A program made the translations under genes and the position numbers. Below the pieces are notes generated by a model. That model made no database searches, was not told the origin of the DNA, and saw only the letters and a list, made by a program, of their open reading frames with translations. DNA of 64,000 nucleotides from Marchantia polymorpha subsp. ruderalis (taxonomy: Eukaryota; Streptophyta; Marchantiopsida; Marchantiales; Marchantiaceae): NCBI GenBank assembly GCA_037833965.1, contig AP031354.1, positions 22,794,001 to 22,858,000 of the forward strand. Direction: 5' to 3'. Every line of letters begins with the position of its first letter. Within the stretch, counting starts at the first letter, position 1. Shown here one piece after another: positions 53,802-64,000 of this stretch.

Positions 53802-54197
53802 TCAGACTAAATTGCTCTCTTTTTTAAACACGGATAGTACTTGAAAATGATAACACATCTCAATTTTTAGTTCCGGTCCATCATACATTTGTTGGACCTT
53901 CATCCGTGGGACATAAGAATCAGTCAAGGATATGTGTGGAAGTTCAAGATGACCACCCTCACGTGTCAAGGGAAGTGTTTTCATCATAGTGAGACTTGCA
54001 ACGAGACAATATGAACACTCTACGCTCAAAAAGTCATCTTCATAGTTTAGCCGAACACTGATCTTCTTCAGAAACATAATTGTGCGATTGACATTATGGG
54101 AAAGACTATAGAAGACTTCTTGTTGTGAAAACTGCAAGGAAGAATTTGCAGAGTTGTATATTGCATGAGGGTATAAACACATGCTTGTCAATTGCAT
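53802..54197 (-). CDS. Hypothetical ORF downstream of ROCO gene, second copy (131 aa)
   Basis: Identical to the ORF at 46915-47310 and lies 27 bp after the ROCO stop at 54224. No recognised domain. It may be non-coding 3' sequence of the ROCO gene or a remnant of another exon. Confidence 0.35.
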   Translation of the reverse strand: MQLTSMCLYPHAIYNSANSSLQFSQQEVFYSLSHNVNRTIMFLKKISVRLNYEDDFLSVECSYCLVASLTMMKTLPLTREGGHLELPHISLTDSYVPRMKVQQMYDGPELKIEMCYHFQVLSVFKKESNLV

Positions 54198-54223
54198 AGT
54201 GGCATTCTAACCTCTTCTAAATC

Positions 54224-54501
54224 CTAACATGTCAAAATTCCACAATCAAGGCCTTTCTTCATGCACCTCTCGCATACCCATGCATGCCCACCTTTTTCTA
54301 AACTCACGTATTTCACCTGATACAACTTGAAGATTTCGGAATAGCAAAAATGAAGATGAGGAGCAAGAATTTGCTGAATCCTCAACCATGCTTCTTGCAG
54401 CTCCTTGCTTTCCCCACCTGTTAGAACTGCCCTACGATCTTCATTGCTAATACCATCCAGTTTAACAATATCCAATTCCAAATCTGCCCACGTCGGAATC
54501 T
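54224..54501 (-). pseudogene. ROCO (TORNADO1-like) gene, C-terminal end
   Basis: Encodes the last ~90 residues (PTWADLELDIVKLDGISNED... ending GLDCGILTC). The reading is continuous with 59456-59675 once LTR K and one copy of its GAATC target duplication are removed. The segment contains a CxxC-type WVCERCMKKG motif before the stop. Confidence 0.8.
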
Positions 54502-55347
54502 GTCGTACCCCACTTTTGGTATTTTTGAGCAAATTAAAACATTTTTGGAAAACTGTACCGCGGCAGCAGTGTAAATAGCCTTTGGTGCATCAAAATAGAG
54601 TGAATTCGGAAGATCGCAGAGATTCTCGAGGGAACTCGTAGAATCTAGGAGTAGGGTGCAACGTCGGGGACGGACACCACCCTCCGTGCGGACTCTGAAG
54701 GTATGACCCCTTCGGCGCAAGGCGCAAAATCCGCCTTCGGCGCTACGCCTTCGGTGCTAGAGGAATCCTTCAGAATTTGGTCAATTCCCAAGCGCCTTGA
54801 CTTAGTTAGGGTCTTGTTGGAAAGAGCTCAACGCGCTGATTCCAACGAGCCCAAGAACGCCACAAACGGATGAGGACTCCGGGAGTTACAAAGATCGCAA
54901 GATACTCAGCTTTCCGCCTACGAGTAGGCGAGGGAAGTTTGTCCTATGCGCGGACGAAGGCAGTTTGCCTACGCATAGGCGAAATAGGGTTTTTTACGTA
55001 GGCGTGAATGTCGCCTACGCACAGGCGGGTGAAGTTCCGCGCCGGCGGAGATTCCGCCGGGGATTCCGCCTACGCAGAAGGGAGTTCAACTTTTGTCCGA
55101 TGCGCGGACGATTGCCTTCGGCGGAGGAGGATTGGCCGAGGAGCGATACGAATGAGTGTACCGCGCAAGGCAATGCGCACCCATGTCCGCGGCGTAGTAC
55201 TCTAGCGGAGTTCAAATTTGCCAATTCGAGCGTGTGAGTTAAATCAGCGTCAACGGAGCGTGAAGCCGCGCGTGAGAGTGGAAACCGTTTTAGCGCAGAG
55301 CCGGCGCGGCCATCAAGTGATTCGACCCTCACGACCAAGAGCCGACC

Positions 55348-58300
55348 ATGACCTTCAACCAGGAGACGAAGGGCGCCCCATTCTTGAATTCGCGATTCCA
55401 TTTTCTAGTGCGAGCTGCGCGCGTCCATCTGCTAGCTGCTAAGCATTCCAGACATCGCCGCGCGGAAGATTACTTGTTGATTGAGAGAGAATTGAGTGCG
55501 CGCGATTTGGAATTGAGTGAGATTAGAGTTTGCAGAGGGAGCAAGGAGCTCGAGCGGAGCAGAGAGAGAATTAGCGAGCAAGTGAATTTCAAGAACGCAA
55601 TGTTGAAGCTGAGCCGATTACGGATGCTGCCGCTCCGGCTTCCACAGAACGGGTTGCGTGCCTACGAAGAACGGCTGATTGCAAGAAAGCTCGATTTCTT
55701 GCTGTGGGGATGGAATTACATCTGTGTGGATATGGTGTGCGAGTGGCTGGAGCCACAGCGACCACCTTCGCGCGGATTGCGTCCGCATGTCGATTGGTGG
55801 ACCGTCCAAGATTGGGCGCAGGCATTAGGGAGGTGTGCCGGCATCGAAGGGCACCTTCTCTTTGATAGTGAGAGCGTCAAAGTGTCGAAGCAAGACGAGG
55901 CGCAATTTGTGGAATTGTTCAAGCGGGAGAGGTCTACCAAGAATGGGTACAAGACCCGCGACTACAAAGATTGCTTCCGCCAAACTTTAGCGGCGGCGCT
56001 GCTGCAATTGCTGCAGCCACACCGCGCCTGCTACATCACCTTGTGGCAGGTTTCTTTTGTGGAGCTCATCATCGAGGGAGCTCCCATTCACTGGGCGAGC
56101 ATCCTGCACAGAGTGATGCGACAGCATGCATTCGAGGAGAAGGGGGGAACTCTCAATCACCTCTCCCCTTTCTTGATCAATTTCTATCGGCAGAGAAATT
56201 GTTTGACCGCGGCGGAGCTCGCTTGTTTTCCGCCATTGTCCGTCAACCATCCCGGGAAGTATGTGCGGGATAACGAGGTCGACACCGATGCGGAGGATTC
56301 ACCAGCTTCTTCTCCACCGACGCGGAGGGACGAGGGAAGAAACACAACCACAGCAAGAGTACCGCGGAAGCGTCGATGGAGAGAAGAGTCAGAGGAGGAG
56401 CAGCATCGAGAACCCACTGCTCCCATACGTCAGCGGCCACTGCACGAAGTGTGCAGCCGGCCGAAGCAGAAGGCGCGCAGGCTTGTGTTACCAGCCAGCA
56501 GCGCAGACACGGCGACGATCGCTACGAAGAAGGGAAGTGCGTCGCCAGAGAGGAGCGAGAGAGCGCGGACGTCCGCAGGAGCGGCGGACCACGCCACGCC
56601 TCCGACGGACGAGAGGCGGCCTTCGGGCCAAGGGCCTCCGGAGTTACCACGTGCGATGCGGACGAGTGTTCCGCCTGCGCACAGGCGAGCTTCAGCGGAA
56701 AGGCGACCTCAAGCGGACGTGGACCTCCGCCTACGCGTAGGCAGAGAAAGTCCGCCTACGCATAGGCGTTCGCCTACGCACAGGCAGGATTCACCCCCGG
56801 TCCAACGTAGGAAGGGGAAGGAGCCGGCGGAAGATCCGCCTTCGGGTCAAGGGCCTTCGGGACCAGACCCTCTGGCGTACAACGCGCCGCGATTTGCGCC
56901 TTCGGCGCCGGGGCCTTCGGGTCAACGAGTTGTGAGCAGGGAGTGTGCGGAGGCCGCACCTTCGGCGGGTAATCCGCCGGTAGATGCGCCTTCGGCGGTA
57001 GGGCCTTCGGGGCCAGGGACATCGGGCGAGCGGCCTTCGGCTCTGTCGCCTTTGGCGATAGACGCCTTCGGCGCTACGCCTGCGGCGGACAAGGCGCCGG
57101 TATTTGCGCCTATGCACAGGCCAAACACAGCCCTCGCCCAGGACCGATCGAGGGAGCAAGACCTAACGGAGGAGCGGATTGTCTGTCCGCGGGACGAAAT
57201 TTGGGTGCGCGATGCGCAATTACACCCCGCGCAGGCACATTCTGCTCGATCGCCTTTGGCAGCGGACGTCGGTGGCGAAGAGGACACAGTCAATGATCAA
57301 CAGGCGGGGGATGGGGATGTAGCACGACCACATTCACCCACTGCCTTGGACATTTTAGCAAGGAGCAGCGAAGCTGCGGGAGTGCCTTCGGCGGCAGCAC
57401 CCGTAGACAACGTGCAGCCCCACTCGGGTCAGTCGCCAACGCAATCAATGGCGACCAAAATCCTTCCCTCGGATGATGACGACGGAGGCTCCACAGAAGC
57501 AATGTCGGGATCCGGAGATACCGAGGAGGAGAAGGAGGAAGTTGTTGGAGCGCCGGCGGCGGCGCTCTCTTAGCAGGTACTACCTCTGCTGAAGTACTTG
57601 GATCGCAAATTTGATAAATACGCCGATCCACTCCAGCCGGGATCCTACATCGAATTAGTGCGCAGGCGGACTCGCACTAAAGTCCACACCAGCAAGCTAC
57701 TAGCTAGGATGGACCGGGAGCTGAAGGAATTGCGAGAGAAGCATGACTGTTTGTGGGGACAGTATAATCTCGTGCGGAAGACGCACACCCACTACGACGC
57801 ATTGAAGAAGGCGAGACTGGAAGAGCTCACCAGGGATGTGGTGAAGACCACGGAGGAATTGATTTCTGAGAAGACTCAAAATCAGATTCTGTCAGAGGAG
57901 CTCGTGCGACAGACGCGGTTGTTAGCGGAGTGTCAGCTCGCACGACAGGCGGATGAGGATTTAATCCGCAGGGTGCAGTCGGAGTGCGGGGAATTGAGAG
58001 CTCAGCGTGCGGAGGCCGAATCGCAGTTGGTAGTAATTGAAGATGATCGCAGGCGAGAGGCAGATCGCACGAAGGATGAGATGACGAGGCGAGTCGCCCA
58101 TTGTCTCAAGGGCTACGCCCACTGGGAAGTGGCGGCGCAGGAAAAACTCACACTGCGTGAGTTGGAGCTTCGTGCAGCCGGGTTGTTGTCAGGTGACAGT
58201 AGGAGTCGGCGGAAGGTGGCAAAGAAGTTAGACTCTTTTCTGTCGAAGGCGCGGGATACCATGTCCACCCTCGAGGCGGAGGTGTCCGCGGCGTTGCAGC

Positions 58301-58428
58301 GTTTGGGACTGCGCAGTCGAGCGGAAGACTGGCAGGGTAGGGAGTTAGTGCGCGGCAGTCCGTCGCGCAGGAGGCGAAGCACAGGTTCTGCGGAGTGTAG
58401 TGTAGCGTGGTTCCGTGCCGGCGCATAG
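55348..58428 (+). pseudogene. U3 ORF of LTR K, one nonsense codon (1,026 codons)
   Basis: Single reading frame from the conserved ATG to the usual end (WFRAGA), broken only by TAG at 57571-57573, where copies B and C have GAG (SEQV). All domains are present: N-terminal region, THRR repeats, acidic run, coiled coil. It is diverged from B and C at many codons yet stays in frame over 3 kb, which supports past selection on the protein. Confidence 0.88.
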
Positions 58429-58474
58429 CGTAGCATAGTGTAGCTCAGTGTAGTGCTAGTTAGGACTTAGAAGC

Positions 58475-58480
58475 TATAAA
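58475..58480 (+). promoter_or_regulatory. TATA box of LTR K
   Basis: TATAAA in the context GAAGCTATAAAGTAG, with the CAAGGC/GCCTTG hairpin just downstream. Confidence 0.6.
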
Positions 58481-59455
58481 GTAGTTCAAGGCGTCTTGCC
58501 TTGGGTTCTTTCCCAATTTCGGAAGTGCAGATCAGGAACTCATTTTCTCTGCGTGTTCGTGTCCTTAGTTCTGTCATCACGCAAGAGGAGCTACACCTTA
58601 GCGATCCGCATCGTGTAGCTGAAGGCCTTCGGCCGAATGTTCAGAGCTAGTACATTGGTTAGAGACTTGAGTAGTTCGCATCTGTACCTGCGAGTGATTG
58701 CCGATGCTCAGAGCCAGTGACGAGTTAGATACTTGAATAGTTTCGCCCCTACACCTTCGAGTGACTGTTCCTGATTGTACTCCTTCGGGATTTTTCCCCT
58801 TAATGCCAAAGTGAAGTTTTGCTACTTCGTGCAAGCCTTGGTTGTAAATTCAGGTTACGCTGCAGCAGGTGCCTTCAGGGTAACCCCTGTAGTATTTCTG
58901 GGAATGACAAGTGCCTAAGAATTCAAACTCTTCAATAGACTGTTATGGTGTGTTACTGGAATGTTTCTGAGTGAGTCCTTCAGTGCGGACCTGTATTCTC
59001 TGCGCGTTTTGTGAGTTGAGAGTGTTGTTCACCGCGTATGAGTGACTTCGATCCGAAGTAGGCAGTCCAAACCGGGTTTCCTACGCTAGCAGCACGCTAG
59101 TGGAAGTGTTGTAAAAGCCGGAGTTGGGAGTCACTACCCGTAGCTTCGCCGAGTGCACTCGCGAGAGACTTTTCCCCTGAAATCTTGAGTAGAGGTCCTA
59201 ACGGATCTCTGGGTTGTGTTTCTGTAGTTTCAGGTGTGTGTGTGTGTGTGTGTGTGTTACGCTGCACTGTGCGACCTCCGAGTGCGCTCCGAGTGGACAC
59301 TTGCAGTATTTCTGGGAGTGACAGTCGCCTGAGAATTCAAACTCCTCAATAGTCTGTTAAAACGTGACACTTTGTACCCTGTGTGTTCCTCTGTCCCTGT
59401 GGGTTCGACCTTTCTACCACTATATTGCAATTTTAGCCTTTAGTGGGTTATTACA

Positions 59456-60723
59456 GAATCGCTTCACCCAACCCAAAGAACTTAGTCAATGTAGCCTTTG
59501 CACCATAATATATGACTTTGTATGAAATTTCGATAATTTTCCGAATCCACGACCACTTCTCCGAATCCAATCGTAACTTCAACCCTTCTTGATCTTTGAC
59601 AGTGTGAAATCCAGTCACCGACTCACACATAAAGTGTAATCGAACAGTTGTCCCCACGTGCAAACCTGCATTCAACCTATAGAAAAGTCCTACATCGTCC
59701 GTAACGTAAGGTCGTTTGGGCGTTTTCCCCTACTGAAACGCTTGCGAATAGCCAATGATCCTGTCCACCTTAGACATGAAGACACTCAACGTTGACTGCA
59801 GTTCTTGTTGCACAGAGAGTATGTGTTCTATTTTCATGTCCACTCTTTGCATGATGCTATGCACTTCTCTCAACCTCTCATCCAAATCATCAACCTTTCT
59901 ATGCAAAACATCAACCTTTCCTTCTAGCTGGCCGAACTTAGACAAAAGAAGTTGGGTGGAACGATTTTCCACACTTGTGATGGATCGACTCAAGAAGCTG
60001 GATCTAGGTGGTTTGAGATCTTTCATTTGGGGGGCATTGGAGCCGCTAACCATGTTTTCAGCTTCAGGATAACACTGAGCCAAATCATTGTCCACGCTAA
60101 TTACACCTTCCTGCAATGACTTCAATTGTCAAATTCGATTACGTCAAATCTTATTCACAACTGCTTCCACATCGCTCTCCAACAACAAATCCCTTGCTCG
60201 TTCGGATTTCTCGCTGGTGTACCTTTCAATTGGAGGCCAACACTCTTTATAGTCGAACAACTCTTCCTTCTCCATCAAGTGCCACCTTTCCAACGGCATT
60301 TCCTCAAGTTTGTCATTGATGCTACGAAGTAAGTCCCATTGCAGCTTCTCGATCAGAATGGCTCCTCTGAGATGACTCGGAATCAGCATCTCCACGCAAA
60401 CTGTTTGGATCACACCAAGCACTAGAGCCACCCCGGGACAACCTTTTGGTGATGCGCAAAATGAAATCAACTCCTGGACGATATGCTTCATTAAATATTT
60501 AGTAGCCACCTCCCTTGACTTATGCTTCGAGCATAACATCTACGTATTTGTGGGAATTTTCACTCTCAACGTGCTCGATATATATCTGATGCCCGTCAAG
60601 GAAAAGTCGCAGATAATGTCGAGAGCAAGTCACATTCTCCCCGGAAACACCCATCTCAGATATCAATTTGCGTTCATGAACATCTACAATCATATAAAAC
60701 TTGGTAAATATTGAGTTGGACAT
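59456..60723 (-). pseudogene. ROCO (TORNADO1-like) gene, region after the COR domain
   Basis: Reading 60723 to 59456, the segments follow one another as in ROCO proteins. FTKFYMIVDVHERKL is followed by a frameshift near 60535 and then MKHIVQELISFCASPKGCPG. Two TGA codons lie at 60144-60146 and 60129-60131. A helical/coiled-coil part (LLSKFGQLEGKVDVLHRKVDDLDERL) comes next. A TAG lies at 59730-59732, followed by a conserved tail (VRLHFMCESVTGFHTVKDQEGL). Each stop equals CGA or CAG with C changed to T. A 51-bp intron covering the two TGA codons (ending CATTGCAG) is possible but short for a plant. Confidence 0.78.
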
Positions 60724-60741
60724 TTGAATAATGTGTTACAA

Positions 60742-62120
60742 TTAAAAAAATGGGGAAATTCTATTCATCATACGCAAATTACAATCATAACTTGTCACAT
60801 ACAATGCTTTCTCTGTGTTTATGAAATCATGATTGAAACTCACTTGGAAGCGCAGAAAAAAAGCAACAGTCAGTGACATTGTCTTTCCATCTTGACATTG
60901 AATCCGAATGCCGACAAACTGCAAAGTCTCACTCCTATTTTCCCAATTCATCCACTTTGCGTGCGCCCCTTCTTGATCATTCTGTTCCTTCTTGCTTGCA
61001 TGCTCAGGGATGAAGGAAGGAATGAAGTACTCAGAAGTATCTTCGAGCTTGAAACACAAATCTAAATCGATAAGGATTTTTTCAAGCAACTCTTTGTCCA
61101 CATTTTGAAAGCGTGGTTGCTTTTCCAAAAACTTCTCTATCAGTCCAGCAAAGACACTCTCACTCACAAATCCGTCCTTGCTTGCATATGAGCTAGTTCT
61201 ATAAGAAGACTCGGACTTTTTAGCTTGAAAGTGTTGACCTAGAGCTATAAGCTCACCCAAGAAGGTATTGGTGAGCCAGTTGGGATCAACAATGATGTAA
61301 TCAAGGTTAGGGATGTAAATGATGGATCCAACATCATTCAAATAGGATATGATAGATTCTATTATCCTTTAATGATCAACAGAGTGAGAAGAAGATGGAA
61401 TGAAGCTGGTCAAGCTTGTCAATTGTGGAGCACAGAAATCATGAAACTTTTTGGATGGCCACGCAGGGAAACTTCTGTTCTCATTGGTGTTTGTAACCAA
61501 GAGAGAGGTGAGTTGAGAACACAATTCGGGAACCTGTGAGGTCTTCTCTCTCAACAACTTGTGGAAATTCTCAAAAATGTGTCTACTAAGAGGTATAACT
61601 TGTTTCTCCTTCCGAGCATCCACATGAAAACACTCTTGAATAGGGCGAAGATCCACAAAGTTTGCGAATCGTTCGGTCAGTTTTTTCACAATGGAACGAG
61701 CCCAACTCAAAGAGCTGTATTTGGTTTTATCCTTGTGAGAAATCACAACAAAAACTTGGGGAAGATCACGTCCCGTGACTTTAATGCTGGATGTGATAAA
61801 ACTCAACCACTCCTCCAACTCAGTTCTGAAACAAGAGTCTGGTTTGTTCAAAGATGTTTTCTCACAGAAGGGGCTGTACACAAAAACAAAAACACAAAAT
61901 TTGTTAGTTTGAGGGAAGAGGACATTTTGAAGGGTACAAAAAATCCATTGTCCTGCAAGATCCCAAACTGAGATAACCATTTGGTCATCGTTTTGCAAAA
62001 ATTCCACCTCAATGCCTTTGGTTCTAGACAATGAGTCCGATCTAGTGAATAGACTCCTTATGCCTAGCGAGCTTTTGCCTTGATTTATCCTCATCAAGGT
62101 TTTACGCACTTGAGTCTTGC
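60742..62120 (-). pseudogene. ROCO gene, Roc GTPase and COR domains
   Basis: The Roc part (62109-61372) has the switch region VWDLAGQ (G3, DxxG) and ISHKDK at the G4 position. The Roc and COR parts share one frame, separated by a single TAA at 61369-61371, explicable as CAA to TAA. The COR part (IIVDPNWLTNTFLGELIALGQ) runs to a stop near 60742 within a T-run. In Arabidopsis the LRR-Roc-COR protein TORNADO1 acts in growth polarity and leaf patterning. I infer family membership only, from the domain order. Confidence 0.85.
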
Positions 62121-62467
62121 GTGCATTTTGGAAAAAAAATCATAAAATATAAAACTTGTTATTACCGATATCTTCACATAGGCTTAGATATGATATTCTT
62201 TAAATTCAATATGACACGATATTATTTTTAATGTGTAAAGATAAATTTGTTGAAAAAATGTAGAAATCATCAAAACAATTGAACTTATATAATTAATGAT
62301 TTACATATTTGAAATTCTTTTGTTATGTTACTATTTGTATCCACACATCAATATATCGAGATCAAAATAGCATTTGTTGTGTCAATTTTAGTTTTAGAAA
62401 AGTTAAACCATAGATGGCTATATGGCGTCCATTCAGGAAAAAACTGAGAATTTACAGCGCATCTTAC
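62121..62467 (-). other. Probable intron of the ROCO gene, in the P-loop codons
   Basis: The donor AGAGCAG|GTAAGA follows the codons for CGSPRAG. About 350 bp of AT-rich sequence leads to the Roc continuation KTQVRKTLMRI. The acceptor needed to rebuild GKT ends in AC, not AG. The nearest in-frame AG (CTCAAG) would delete GKTQ from the P-loop. The acceptor is therefore probably mutated. Confidence 0.55.
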
Positions 62468-63051
62468 CTGCTCTAGGAGAGCCGCACAAGAAGAGTCGAC
62501 CAGCTTTTGCATCTCCAAATGGTAAGTTGGCTTCTAGGAACACGGACATGTAGACAGCCCGCTTCTGGTTCTGCTGTAACGCCTCTTGAATCTGCGCCGC
62601 CTTTCCGTCTCTTGCCCACGATGTTCCTGAGACGTCGATTTCCTGGAGAGCCAAGTTCACTCGCAGGACCCCCATCAGGTCCTGAACGCCTCCTCGTCCG
62701 ACAAATCCAAGTGAGTGAGGTGGCTCCCTCGCATGCACCGAAGCATATCCTCCCATACTCCCTTCGAAATATATTTGCTTCGAACAGATAATTCCAGGCT
62801 CTTCGGGATTGAAGTTTCTCCCGTTTTCCCATTCATAAGAAGTATCATCTTAAAAGTACTAAAAGTGTTGGCTGTGTGAACATACACTTTCAGAAGGAGA
62901 GACTTTAAGGATTTGATTTCCCCGTGCAGTACCCTACCTAATAGGTTTAATGATAACATCACTTCATGGTCTTTCGTAGGTTGGAGTTCAAGATCCACTG
63001 TGGGGTTCTTCACTTGAGCAAGAGCTTCTATTGACTTCCAATCATCGTTTT
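62468..63051 (-). pseudogene. ROCO gene, LRR region and P-loop start
   Basis: Leucine-rich repeat-type sequence (LSLNLLGRVLHGEIKSLKSLLL; SHLTHLDLSDEEAF) is followed, after a one-base frameshift near 62690, by LALQEIDVSGTSW and the P-loop GSPRAGK at the exon end. The 5' part of the gene is cut by LTR L at 63051. LRR and Roc belong to one protein in this family. Confidence 0.8.
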
Positions 63052-64000
63052 TGTGGTACCCCACTTTTGGCAATTTTGAGAAAATTAAAACATTTTTGGA
63101 AAACTGTACCCTGGCAGCATTGTAAATAGCCTTCGGTACATCAAAACAGAGTGAATCCGGAAGATCGCGGGGATTCTCGAGGGATCTTGTAGAATCTGGG
63201 ATTTGGGGTGCAGCAGTAAGGACAGGCACCACCCTCCCTGCGAGCTCTGCAGTTAGGATCTCTACGGCGCAAGGCGCAAAACCCGCCTTCGGAGGTTGCG
63301 TCCGCGGCTGTAGGGAAACCCTCCATAATTAGGTCAACCCTCGGGCGCCTTGACCAAGTTAGGATCCCGTTGGAAAGAGCTCGACGCACTGATTCCAACG
63401 AGTCCAAGAACGCTTGGAACGGATGAGGACTTAGGGAGTTATCACTATTGGAAGAAACGGAGGCGGTCGCCTACGGCGGAAAGAGTTCGCCACCGGCGCG
63501 AATTCCGCCTACGCGGAAGGGGGAATCAAGTTTTGTCCTATGCGCGGACGAAGGCGTTCGCCTGTGCACAGGCGAAGTAGGGTTAGGGAAGGCGCGAAGT
63601 GCGCCTACGCACAGGCGCTCGCCTGTGCACAGGCGCTTCGGCGTCGGCGGAAAATCCGCCTTGGGCCCTAGAAATGCGCCTTGTGAGGTAGAAAGTGTAC
63701 GGCGCCTTCCGCGCCAGCGCGGCGCCGCGTACGTTGGAAGAGCCGCCAGAGTAATCAAATCGGTACGGACCATGCGGACGGGAAGGGTGGATGCGCTCTT
63801 GGACGGACGGAGTTGCGGCGGCGGAAGCGCCGACGAAGAGACAAGGAACGGACAGACTGGACGGAGACGGCTGACCACGGTCAACGCCTTCCGCGCCAGC
63901 GCGACGTAGCGCACGGAATTCGCCTGCGCACAGGCGAACGCCTGTGCACAGGAGGATGAAGTTCCGTGCCGGCGGAGAATCCGCCGAGGCTCCTGCCTGC
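63052..64000 (+). mobile_element. Giant LTR, copy L, 5' end (cut by window edge)
   Basis: Starts TGTGGTACCCCAC directly after GTTTT (63047-63051), which should recur after its far end as target duplication. The first ~950 bp match copy A closely, including the CGCCTGTGCACAGGCG palindromes. The sequence ends before the U3 ORF start. It is inserted in the ROCO gene, in the opposite orientation. Confidence 0.92.

Larger units (their letters stand above)
47397..54283. repeat. Unit 2 of the 6,887-bp direct tandem duplication
   Basis: Repeats 40510-47396 with a constant offset of 6,887. The only difference I noticed is C at 43412 versus A at 50299. It contains a partial LTR C (47397-50594), a partial LTR J (50595-52253) and host-like DNA (52254-54283). 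Such identity means a very recent duplication or an assembly artefact. Confidence 0.95.
52254..54283. other. Host-like DNA, second copy
   Basis: Same content as 45367-47396. Here it remains joined to the rest of the ROCO gene end at 54284, so this copy keeps the original right-hand junction. Confidence 0.8.
54502..59455 (+). mobile_element. Giant LTR, copy K (4,954 bp solo LTR in the ROCO gene)
   Basis: Starts TGTCGTACCCCAC (one change from TGTGGTACC) and ends GGGTTATTACA. Perfect target duplication GAATC at 54497-54501 and 59456-59460. Orientation is opposite to the ROCO gene, whose coding sequence it splits. TATA box at 58475, hairpin at 58487-58503, GT run near 59235-59257. The leader is shorter than in D, and the palindromes resemble those of D. 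Confidence 0.95.

Noticed and set aside
61561-61971. Plus-strand open frame of 136 codons over the Roc domain
   Set aside because: The minus strand clearly encodes a Roc GTPase with DLAGQ and SHKDK motifs; the plus frame is its shadow.

Overview
This is nuclear DNA of a plant-lineage eukaryote, made almost entirely of LTR-retrotransposon sequence plus one decayed host gene. No bacterial features (operons, Shine-Dalgarno sites) are seen. The host gene is an LRR-Roc-COR (ROCO, TORNADO1-like) gene, a family found in land plants. Together with Ty3/gypsy elements lacking a chromodomain, it suggests a streptophyte, perhaps a non-seed plant. The species cannot be named from the sequence.

The dominant repeat is a Ty3/gypsy family with very large LTRs of about 5.0-5.4 kb. 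Twice, at 1252-1290 and 24777-24815, an integrase ORF is followed by a polypurine tract and then by the LTR start TGTGGTACC. The LTR ends GGGTTATTACA and carries a TATA box about 1 kb before that end. Upstream of the TATA box, in the U3 part, lies a sense-strand ORF of about 1,030-1,050 codons. It is intact at 6370-9507 (+) and 39308-42460 (-), has one nonsense codon in the copy at 55348-58428, and is decayed elsewhere. The protein has a conserved N-terminal region, a Pro/Arg-rich middle built on short DNA palindromes, an acidic stretch and a long C-terminal coiled coil. It is the most unusual object in the window.

Layout. 1-1252: integrase end of gypsy copy 1. 1290-5638: its 3' LTR (A). 5639-10520: LTR B. 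10521-12361: inverted LTR fragment F. 12362-24814: gypsy copy 2 (gag, protease, RT, RNase H, integrase), split by an inverted LTR G (15672-22816), which is itself split by an unrelated gag-protease element H (16798-22345). 24815-30041: 3' LTR of copy 2 (D). 30042-34407: LTR fragments E1 and E2. 34408-34779: short non-repeat stretch. 34780-45366: LTR J, split by inverted LTR C (38288-43707). 45367-47396: host-like DNA. 47397-54283: a direct 6,887-bp duplication of 40510-47396. 54284-63051: the ROCO gene (minus strand), split by LTR K (54502-59455). 63052-64000: start of LTR L, also inside the ROCO gene.

Perfect 5-bp target-site duplications flank C (TTTAC), G (GCATT), J (AATTT) and K (GAATC), which shows that they are independent insertions. 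No complete gypsy element is present. The primer-binding site and the 5' end of gag are not visible. The ROCO gene is a pseudogene with frameshifts, four in-frame stops each explicable by one C-to-T change, and at least two LTR insertions.
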